Assembly: GCA_040391535.1 (NCBI GenBank) | Contig: JBEBXQ010000150.1 | Location: forward strand, 1-10,974 | Length of the DNA: 10,974 nucleotides | Origin: JBEBXQ01 sp040391535 | Lineage (GTDB): Bacteria > Bacteroidota > Bacteroidia > Cytophagales > Spirosomataceae | Direction of reading: 5' to 3' | In this document: positions 1-5,176 of the stretch, piece after piece | Position numbering within the stretch: the stretch's first letter is position 1 | Layout: every line of letters begins with the position of its first letter | Made by a program: the position numbers and the translations under genes | Notes under the pieces: generated by a model | Told to the model about the DNA's origin: nothing | Seen by the model: the letters and a program-made list of their open reading frames with translations, nothing else | Database searches by the model: none

Positions 1-123
1 TATGATCACTTCCACGATTTTTTCGAGATGGGTAAAGTCATTTATTCAATGGAAGAAGCCAACCAGTTTCTCGGCGCAAAAGGTTCGGTTTATGAATTGT
101 ATCTGGCCAGGCCGGTGAAGTAG
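1..123 (+). CDS. C-terminal end of an unidentified protein (5' truncated by the window)
   Basis: An open frame enters from the left edge and ends at a TAG at 121-123, giving 40 residues that finish in ELYLARPVK. The frame has normal coding character: aromatic and acidic residues alternate, and a helix-like stretch rich in E, A and N is followed by a beta-like hydrophobic end. I do not recognise the family. The ending resembles the last strand of some small alpha/beta enzymes such as class I methyltransferases, but that is only an impression. It reads in the same direction as the SIMPL gene 72 bp downstream. A promoter-like sequence in the gap suggests the two may be transcribed separately. 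Confidence 0.6.
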   Translation, partial: YDHFHDFFEMGKVIYSMEEANQFLGAKGSVYELYLARPVK

Positions 124-138
124 AAGAAATTATACTGC

Positions 139-171
139 TTGCTGAGTTCATATTAAAAGTAATTATATTTC
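139..171 (+). promoter_or_regulatory. Putative Bacteroidota-type promoter for the SIMPL gene
   Basis: A TTG at 139-141 is followed after 22 bp by TATATTTC at 164-171. This matches the Bacteroidota -33/-7 pattern (TTG, 17-23 bp, TAnnTTTG) at all but the last base of the -7 box. It lies 24 bp upstream of the ATG at 196. AT-rich spacers produce such matches by chance, so this is a moderate call. Confidence 0.35.
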
Positions 172-195
172 GTTAGAGTCCTAAAAAACAACCTT

Positions 196-933
196 ATGAA
201 GAATAATATCCTTATCGTCAGTGTCATTGCGGCAATAGCAGTGATAGCGTCTTCTTTGATTTTTGGTAATGCCTACCGTTATAAATACAAATCAACACAA
301 ACCATTACCGTGAATGGAAATGCCAAAAAAGATTTTGAATCAGATCTGATAAAATGGTCGGCTAACTATAACCGTAAAAGTCCTGAACTAAGGCTGGCTT
401 CTGAGCAGCTGGCCCAGGACAGAGAGGTTGTAAGGGCTTTTCTGATCAAGCAGGGCATACCGGCAGCAGCTATTAAATTTGAGTCGGTTAATATCAATAA
501 GGAATATACCTATCATCCCAATGCTCAGGGAGGAGGTGGCTACAATACTTTTTCAGGTTATAATCTTACCCAAACGGTTTCTGTAGAGTCCAATGACCTC
601 GATAAAGTTGATGCAGCCTCGCGCGAGATATCCACCTTAATCTCACAGGGTGTTGAACTGAGTTCCTATCCGCCCAATTATTATTATTCAAAGCTTGAAG
701 ATCTGAAACTTGAACTTATTTCGCAGGCTTCCGGCAATGCGCGTCAGAGAGCAGAAAATATAGCACAGGAATCAGGTGCGAAACTTTCCCGTTTGGTAAA
801 GGCTGATTTAGGTGTATTTCAGATAACCGGTCAGAATGATAATGAGGAATATTCTTACGGAGGCGTTTTTAATACCACTTCAAGAAATAAAACAGCCAAT
901 ATAACGGTTAAGGTAAGTTTTCTGGCCGAATAA
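196..933 (+). CDS. SIMPL domain-containing protein (DUF541, YggE-like), exported or membrane-anchored
   Basis: This 245-residue protein begins with a short basic end (MKNN) and a hydrophobic segment at about residues 5-24. That segment is an uncleaved anchor or a signal peptide, so the rest should lie in the periplasm. From about residue 36 the sequence fits the SIMPL/DUF541 family: an opening strand (TITVNGNAKKDFESDLIKW), a central helix with an EQLAQDREVVRAFL-like pattern, a glycine-rich turn near residues 111-115, and a late helix around residues 172-195 (QASGNARQRAENIAQESG) that is typical of the family. The final strand ends in NITVKVSFLAE. The family includes E. coli YggE, linked to oxidative-stress tolerance, but the biochemical role is unknown. 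The ATG at 196 has no Shine-Dalgarno match, as is common in Bacteroidota. The gene converges on the leftward glxA-like regulator with a 20-bp gap. Confidence 0.9.
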   Translation: MKNNILIVSVIAAIAVIASSLIFGNAYRYKYKSTQTITVNGNAKKDFESDLIKWSANYNRKSPELRLASEQLAQDREVVRAFLIKQGIPAAAIKFESVNINKEYTYHPNAQGGGGYNTFSGYNLTQTVSVESNDLDKVDAASREISTLISQGVELSSYPPNYYYSKLEDLKLELISQASGNARQRAENIAQESGAKLSRLVKADLGVFQITGQNDNEEYSYGGVFNTTSRNKTANITVKVSFLAE

Positions 934-953
934 TAAAGTAATCAAAAAAGCTA

Positions 954-1922
954 TTACGTCCATTGTGTAAACCTTGCCCTGTAGGCTGCAGGGGCCATGC
1001 CGGCATGTTTCTGAAATACCTGTCTGAAGGATTTCAGATCATTGTAGCCGGAGTTGATCATGACTTCCATTACATCCTGACGGGTTTGTTCCAGCAGCCT
1101 TTTGGCTTTTTCAACCTTGGCTTTCTGAAGGTACACAATAGGTGTCAACCCGGTGGCTTTTTTGAACCTCCTGACGAAATTACGCCGGCTGGTGGGAACA
1201 TCCCGGGTGAGGTCGTCTATTGTAATGCCGTCTCCGCAGTTTTCCCTGATTTTCATTTCCACGTTTTTGATCATTTCATCGTTGTGGAAAGACAGGTTCG
1301 AAAAATGGCTGTAACAGATTTGTTGTTCACGATCCAGGTCAATAGCAAATTCTTTGGCAATCCGGATCGCTTTTTCTCCTCCGCAGTATTTGCGGATCAG
1401 GTGAATTTTCAGGTGAAAACTATTAGTGGCTCCACCACTGGTATAAACCCCGTCTCCACTGTCAGTCACGATTTCCTCCCTGTGAACCAGCACATCCGGA
1501 AAACTCTGCGATAATGATTCGGTAGCGTCAATATGTGTGGTGGCTATTCTTCCGTTCAGCAGTCCGGCTGAAGCTAATAAAAAAGAACCGGTACAGAAAC
1601 TGGCTACTTCAGCTCCGGTAGTAAACTGCTTCCTGAGCCATTGCTGAAACGCAATATTTTCCTGTAACAGCTGTTGCATGGGGCCGGGTCTGAAGGCCGG
1701 AACCAGAATCAGGTCATAACGTATTGAGTCGTCAAGTGTAACATTGGGGTAATTTTCATAAGGATAGGAAAGTGGTATTGTACCATCACTCACAAAATGG
1801 ATATCAAAAAACGGGTTATTCCCTTCTTCTCTGAAATATCGGTTCAGGGTGTGGAATACATCCAGCGTGGCTGCCAGACTCAGGACACGGTGCTGATGGG
1901 TAAGTAAAATGGCTAATTGCAT
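954..1922 (-). CDS. GlxA-family transcriptional regulator: DJ-1/PfpI-like domain fused to AraC helix-turn-helix
   Basis: The protein has 322 residues, the usual length for this family. Residues 1-190 form a DJ-1/PfpI-like amidotransferase fold: the first strand MQLAILLT, DLILVPAF at 70-77, and a nucleophile-elbow-like VASFCTGSFLLASAG with Cys110. His130 in TTHID occupies the position of the family's TTHW motif. Residues about 218-322 form the AraC DNA-binding domain: the first helix-turn-helix includes ITIDDLTRDVPTSRRNFVRRF, and the second includes VMEVMINSGYNDLKSFRQVFQKHAGMAPAAYRARF, with the family's terminal signature. Such proteins usually sense a small molecule with the N-terminal domain and control nearby or metabolic genes; the ligand here is unknown. 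The ATG at 1922 fits the first strand of the fold. The gene is monocistronic by position and has a palindrome in its own promoter. Confidence 0.93.
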   Translation of the reverse strand: MQLAILLTHQHRVLSLAATLDVFHTLNRYFREEGNNPFFDIHFVSDGTIPLSYPYENYPNVTLDDSIRYDLILVPAFRPGPMQQLLQENIAFQQWLRKQFTTGAEVASFCTGSFLLASAGLLNGRIATTHIDATESLSQSFPDVLVHREEIVTDSGDGVYTSGGATNSFHLKIHLIRKYCGGEKAIRIAKEFAIDLDREQQICYSHFSNLSFHNDEMIKNVEMKIRENCGDGITIDDLTRDVPTSRRNFVRRFKKATGLTPIVYLQKAKVEKAKRLLEQTRQDVMEVMINSGYNDLKSFRQVFQKHAGMAPAAYRARFTQWT

Positions 1923-1938
1923 GGCTGTGATTTTTTGC

Positions 1939-1973
1939 CAAAGTTATAAATTTGTCATAAATATTATAACAAA
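1939..1973 (-). promoter_or_regulatory. Putative promoter of the glxA-like gene
   Basis: On the minus strand TTTG (1970-1973) is followed after 23 bp by TAACTTTG (1939-1946), an exact match to the Bacteroidota -7 consensus TAnnTTTG. The -7 box lies 16 bp upstream of the ATG at 1922, which would leave a short leader of about 10 bases or fewer. The spacer is at the long end of the accepted range. Confidence 0.5.
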
Positions 1974-1974
1974 T
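1950..1974 (-). promoter_or_regulatory. 25-bp imperfect palindrome, candidate operator between -33 and -7 elements
   Basis: The arms ATTTGT and ACAAAT lie at the ends of a 25-bp element, with ATAA and TTAT forming inner paired segments. Ten of the twelve arm positions pair across the centre. It starts 4 bp upstream of the predicted -7 box and covers the -33 TTTG, so a protein bound there would block RNA polymerase. A dimeric repressor is the simplest reader. The neighbouring AraC-type regulator more usually binds direct repeats, so self-regulation is possible but not implied. Confidence 0.45.
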
Positions 1975-2093
1975 CGGGTGCAGAAGAGCTGGGCCGGTTA
2001 AATAGGTATATTTTATCTCACTAGTGTAAATAAAACCGGATGAGGATGCATTATCAATGAGACAGTCAGCAAATGATAGAAGAGGGGGTGTGG

Positions 2094-2399
2094 TTATTTC
2101 ATCTGCTCTTTCAGTTCGGTCAGGAACTCACGTACTCTTTTCAGCCGGTTAATCAGGTTTTGGGTTTCTTCCCGGTGATTCAGCTGGTTTCTTGCTCCTT
2201 CAATGGTTCTGCCCTGATTGTCGCGCTGATAAATTATTTTTTTTATGATTTCAATATCTGCTTCTGTATACCGACGCCTTTGCCTTGAATCTCTTTTGGG
2301 CTGCAGTTGCGGAAACTTTTTTTCCCAGAAACGAAGTGCAGAAGGTTCACATCCCATCATTTCTGCCACTTCGTTAATATCGTAATATAGCTTTGCCAT
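2094..2399 (-). CDS. Short MerR-family DNA-binding protein without an effector domain
   Basis: Starting from the ATG at 2399 the protein has 101 residues. Residues about 5-75 form the MerR winged helix-turn-helix: YYDINEVAEMMGCEPSALRFWEKKF is the recognition region, and RDSRQRRRYTEADIEIIKKI is the basic wing and following helix. The last 25 residues (NLINRLKRVREFLTELKEQMK) look like a short amphipathic dimerisation helix. No metal-binding cysteine pair or ligand domain follows, so it should act as a plain DNA-binding dimer or be controlled by a partner. An upstream TTG at 2402 could extend it by one residue. However, AAGGA at 2404-2408 is 4 bp from the ATG and only 1 bp from the TTG, which favours the ATG. 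It lies 36 bp downstream of the ATPase gene on the same strand, so co-transcription is likely. This compact MerR type is common in Bacteroidota; its targets are not evident. Confidence 0.88.
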   Translation of the reverse strand: MAKLYYDINEVAEMMGCEPSALRFWEKKFPQLQPKRDSRQRRRYTEADIEIIKKIIYQRDNQGRTIEGARNQLNHREETQNLINRLKRVREFLTELKEQMK

Positions 2400-2403
2400 C
2401 AAA

Positions 2404-2408
2404 TCCTT
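2404..2408 (-). promoter_or_regulatory. Ribosome binding site that decides the MerR gene start
   Basis: The minus strand reads AAGGA here, followed by four bases and then ATG at 2399-2397. It is one of the few recognisable Shine-Dalgarno sequences in the window, which fits translation of a downstream gene in a polycistronic message. Confidence 0.5.
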
Positions 2409-2435
2409 GCGCTTCTGTTCAATAGGGATGATTCT

Positions 2436-3992
2436 TCAGAAAAGACTATCGTTATCATCGTCAAAATCGTCATTATCATCCATATCCTCGTTTTCTCCAA
2501 ACTCATCGTCATTCAGGCCACTGAACATAGTACTCATCAGATCCCGGAAATGCATACCTTTTTCTATATCCTGCCTGCCAATAAGGGAGCATTCTGCCAT
2601 ACCATGCAGTACAAATTCCATCAGGAATAGTTTTTCATTTTCGGCAACCCGTTCTGTATACTGATCCACTAACTCATCCAGGCCGTCGATGGTCATCAGG
2701 CGGGCCCGGTATTCGGTGTTGGTCAGATCACTGAAAATATCCATCTGATTTCCTGCTTCAAACCAGTTCATGATTTTCAGATAAGGATTTCCGCTTTGCT
2801 TTTTGAATTTTCCAGGATCCGGGAAATGTTGTAAAAACAATGCCCGTACAGCGCGGGCGATCAGATTATGTGCTACAAGCACAGGACCTTCAATTTCGCC
2901 CTCATATACAAGTTCTACCTTTCCGCAGATGGCCGGAATAACATCGAAAAGATCCGATACCCGTACATGCGTTTCCGTCTCGTTATTATGTAACATTCTG
3001 AATTCTGCAGCACTGAGAAGAGTTTCGTAGGCCGTAATGGTCATACGTGCTGAAACCCCGCTTTTACTATCGACATACTCACTGTCTCTGGCTTCGAAAG
3101 CAATTTGTTCAATCAGGTTTTTACTCAGCTCGTTGGTATGGATACCCACCTGACCAGGTTTCACCACAGCTTCCTGTTCGGTGATTTTCCTGCTTGTTTC
3201 AATATCCATAGGATAATGAGTAACAATCTGGCTTTCGATCCGGTCTTTCAGTGGAGTGACAATGCTGCCCCGGTTGGTATAGTCTTCGGGGTTGGCTGTA
3301 AATACAAACTGCACATCCAAAGGAAGGCGTAATTTGAACCCTCTGATCTGAATATCTCCTTCCTGCAAGATATTAAACAAGGCTACCTGAATCCTCGCCT
3401 GGAGGTCAGGTAACTCATTGATGACGAAGATTCCTCTGTTGGAGCGCGGGATAAGACCGAAATGAATAACACGTTCATCAGAGTAGGGGAGTTTAAGGGA
3501 AGCGGCCTTGATGGGGTCAACATCGCCGATAAGGTCAGCAATGGATACATCAGGCGTGGCGAGCTTTTCAGTATACCTTTCAGAACGGTGCATCCAGAAA
3601 ACAGGTGTATCGTCACCATATTGAGCAACTATATCTTTGGCCGACCGTGAAAGCGGATTTAACGGATCATCATTCAGTTCGCTGCCTGCAATACAGGGAA
3701 CGTATTCATCCAGCAGTTCTGTCATCAGCCTTGCTATCCTTGTTTTAGCCTGCCCCCTTAATCCCAGTAAACTGATGTTATGCATGGAAAGGATGGCACG
3801 GCCTATTTCAGGCACCACGGTGTTTTCATAGCCCCAGATCCCCTCAAAAACAGGTTTATTCTGTTGAATGGCAGCTATATAGTTTTGCCGTAATTCTTCC
3901 TTTACAGACCGCGAGGTATACCCGGAGGCTTTCAGTTCCTTCAGCGTCTTGATTTTCAAAAGCGTCGGGACAGGTACTTGTGTATAATTCAT
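2436..3992 (-). CDS. AAA+ ATPase of the magnesium-chelatase ChlI / MoxR-like group
   Basis: This protein has 518 residues. Residues 1-50 form a helical leader with basic patches. The AAA+ core starts near residue 50 (GIWGYENTVVPEIGRAIL). The Walker A is GLRGQAKT (77-84), with Ala where the last Gly is usual and Lys83 retained. The Walker B region is GIFVINE (187-193), with Asn192 in place of Asp and Glu193 kept. Sensor 1 is FTANPEDY with Asn234, and TPLKDRIE (246-253) carries the probable arginine finger. From memory these deviations, and the phrase INELPDLQARIQVALFNILQ, are conserved in this subfamily, so it is likely an active ATPase. Residues about 280-490 are helical. The last 24 residues are almost all Asp/Glu/Asn, an acidic tail that may bind a partner or metal. 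Relatives often work with a von Willebrand A-domain protein as a remodelling pair; no such gene is in the window. The partner and cellular target are unknown. Confidence 0.85.
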   Translation of the reverse strand: MNYTQVPVPTLLKIKTLKELKASGYTSRSVKEELRQNYIAAIQQNKPVFEGIWGYENTVVPEIGRAILSMHNISLLGLRGQAKTRIARLMTELLDEYVPCIAGSELNDDPLNPLSRSAKDIVAQYGDDTPVFWMHRSERYTEKLATPDVSIADLIGDVDPIKAASLKLPYSDERVIHFGLIPRSNRGIFVINELPDLQARIQVALFNILQEGDIQIRGFKLRLPLDVQFVFTANPEDYTNRGSIVTPLKDRIESQIVTHYPMDIETSRKITEQEAVVKPGQVGIHTNELSKNLIEQIAFEARDSEYVDSKSGVSARMTITAYETLLSAAEFRMLHNNETETHVRVSDLFDVIPAICGKVELVYEGEIEGPVLVAHNLIARAVRALFLQHFPDPGKFKKQSGNPYLKIMNWFEAGNQMDIFSDLTNTEYRARLMTIDGLDELVDQYTERVAENEKLFLMEFVLHGMAECSLIGRQDIEKGMHFRDLMSTMFSGLNDDEFGENEDMDDNDDFDDDNDSLF

Positions 3993-4013
3993 TTAGACTG
4001 TTAATTGAGCTGA

Positions 4014-4089
4014 TGAGCTGTCAGGGTAAAAGTACTTAAATTTTCTGAAACAAATGAATCAGGCGTTTTCCTTATTCTGTGAGCTGTCA
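4014..4089. repeat. Pair of identical 10-bp direct repeats upstream of the ATPase gene
   Basis: TGAGCTGTCA occurs at 4014-4023 and again at 4080-4089, with starts 66 bp apart, on either side of the predicted ATPase promoter. Each copy is followed by a loosely similar AAAGTACTT- or AAGCACTT-like sequence. This could be a pair of activator or repressor sites, or the remnant of a small duplication. The sites lie in the 199-bp gap between the ATPase start and the dehydrogenase stop, which holds no gene. Confidence 0.4.
4027..4054 (-). promoter_or_regulatory. Putative promoter of the ATPase-merR unit
   Basis: The minus strand has TTTG (4051-4054), a 16-bp spacer, and TACTTTTA (4027-4034), which matches TAnnTTTG at all but the last base. 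It is 34 bp upstream of the ATG at 3992. The spacer is slightly short, so this is a tentative call. Confidence 0.3.
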
Positions 4090-4128
4090 AAGCACTTGAA
4101 AAACTATTGATTTTGTACTGCACAGGTG

Positions 4129-4145
4129 CCTGAGCTATTCTCAGG
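4129..4145 (-). terminator. Possible hairpin terminator after the dehydrogenase gene
   Basis: CCTGAG and CTCAGG form a perfect 6-bp stem with a 5-base loop, 47 bp beyond the stop of the leftward dehydrogenase gene. No run of U follows directly in the leftward transcript, so it would be a weak or factor-assisted terminator. It may simply be a chance hairpin. Confidence 0.25.
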
Positions 4146-4191
4146 ATAGTTTCCTGAAGTGAATATATTGAAAAACCACGTCAGCATTGAT

Positions 4192-5001
4192 TTAATAAAT
4201 TCCGTAAAAACGCATCAGCAGATATTCAAACCATCGCTGCGGAAGTATAATTTTGAGAGCACCTGTAATGCGCTGGAAAAACGGGCCAACCTTATAATGC
4301 AGCTTAGGATGCTTACTCTCAATGATTTTTCCGATGGCTTCAGCAATCATCAGTGGGTCATCGGCCGTGCTCACTTCTTTTTTGATCTGTTTCTGAATTC
4401 TGTCAAATTCCTCTTTATAAATAGAGGTGTCGCCAAGCGGAACTACAAGCCGGTTCTGATTAATACTGGTGGCAATATCTCCGGGTAAAACACTGCAGAC
4501 TACAATACCCTGATTTTTGACTTCAATACTCAATGCCTCTGTAATAATTTCAACAGCTGCTTTGCTGGCACTGTAAATACCGCGGTAAGGCAGCCCCATA
4601 GCAGCAGCAATAGAGCTGATGTTAATAATCATACCTGAATGCTGTAACCGCAGATAGGGCATGACCACACGGGCTACTGAGATGACACCTACTACGTTGG
4701 TTTTGAATATTTTCTCTACAAAATGGTTGGTGGTTTCCTCCAGGGGGCCTACAAGGCCTATTCCTGCATTATTAATCACTACGTCAATTCTGCCTTTTTT
4801 ATTCCAGATATAGTCAATTGCATTTTTAATAGACTCTTCATTGGTGACGTCCATATGGATCCATTCAAAGGCACTGTTTTTTACAGGTGTGCGACTTGCG
4901 CCAAAAACGCAAAACCCTTTAGACGACAGGTAATTAGCAGTTCTATACCCAATCCCGGAGGAGGCGCCGGTGATGATGACTACTTTTTGGTCGTGCTGCA
5001 T
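4192..5001 (-). CDS. Classical short-chain dehydrogenase/reductase (SDR)
   Basis: From the ATG at 5001 the protein has 269 residues, normal for a classical SDR. It has the cofactor motif TGASSGIG (11-18) and an Arg at 37 just after the second strand (GASRTP), which suggests NADP(H) preference. Asp51 lies in HMDV and the structural motif NNAG is at 77-80. The catalytic set is Ser130 (INISS), Tyr143 and Lys147 (YSASK). LPGDI follows, then a variable substrate loop. The C-terminus, from about VGPFFQRITG to LLMRFYGIY, is hydrophobic and aromatic, as in SDRs that act on lipid, steroid-like or retinol-like substrates near membranes; the true substrate is unknown. An in-frame TTG at 5073 would add 24 residues rich in His, Arg and Tyr before the first strand. 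The ATG places the first beta strand at the usual distance and is preferred. The gene is divergent from the large dehydrogenase at 5177. Confidence 0.9.
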   Translation of the reverse strand: MQHDQKVVIITGASSGIGYRTANYLSSKGFCVFGASRTPVKNSAFEWIHMDVTNEESIKNAIDYIWNKKGRIDVVINNAGIGLVGPLEETTNHFVEKIFKTNVVGVISVARVVMPYLRLQHSGMIINISSIAAAMGLPYRGIYSASKAAVEIITEALSIEVKNQGIVVCSVLPGDIATSINQNRLVVPLGDTSIYKEEFDRIQKQIKKEVSTADDPLMIAEAIGKIIESKHPKLHYKVGPFFQRITGALKIILPQRWFEYLLMRFYGIY

Positions 5002-5113
5002 AATATTAAATAAACGGGAAATTTTCTGATCTGAATGCTGATGCCCAGACCTGTAATAACAAGGTTTGAACAAAATTTATTCCATGCACAGTAAAAAACA
5101 GTAATTTAATTTC

Positions 5114-5146
5114 TTTGCTATAGGTTCGGTTTTGTATATTGAACCT
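5114..5146 (+). promoter_or_regulatory. Putative promoter with an overlapping inverted repeat upstream of the heme-containing dehydrogenase
   Basis: TTTG at 5114-5117 is followed after 17 bp by TATATTGA (5135-5142), a partial match to TAnnTTTG with two differences. An inverted repeat, AGGTTC (5122-5127) and GAACCT (5141-5146) with a 13-base loop, covers the spacer and the -7 region and could be an operator. The spacing suits a start of transcription near 5150 and a leader of about 25-30 bases. Confidence 0.35.
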
Positions 5147-5147
5147 T

Positions 5148-5167
5148 TCATCCTTCTTCATCCTTCT
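5148..5167 (+). repeat. Perfect tandem 2 x 10-bp repeat in the leader of the heme-containing dehydrogenase
   Basis: TCATCCTTCT occurs twice in direct succession, ending 9 bp before the ATG at 5177. The leader is pyrimidine-rich and has no Shine-Dalgarno sequence. The repeat may be a slippage product or a protein-binding RNA or DNA element. Confidence 0.7.
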
Positions 5168-5176
5168 ATTTAAACT

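Noticed and set aside
938..957. GTAAT/ATTAC inverted repeat between the convergent SIMPL and glxA-like genes as a shared terminator
   Set aside because: The stem has only five AT-rich pairs with a 10-base loop, overlaps the glxA-like stop codon and has no U tract in either direction.
963..1514. A 183-codon open frame on the plus strand inside the glxA-like gene
   Set aside because: It lies antisense to a clearly recognisable GlxA-family protein and its translation has no domain-like pattern, with many clustered Phe, Gly and Pro residues.
1994..2039. CCGGTT/AACCGG inverted repeat with a 34-base interior, and a nested CACTAGTG palindrome, downstream of the merR gene
   Set aside because: The loop is long, the inner palindrome is only 8 bp, no U tract follows and no gene start is near. 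It could be a chance hairpin and does not support a terminator or RNA gene.
5002..5073. N-terminal extension of the SDR from an in-frame TTG at 5073
   Set aside because: The added 24 residues lie upstream of the normal SDR start, lack family character and would need a rare start codon. The ATG at 5001 puts the cofactor motif at the expected distance.
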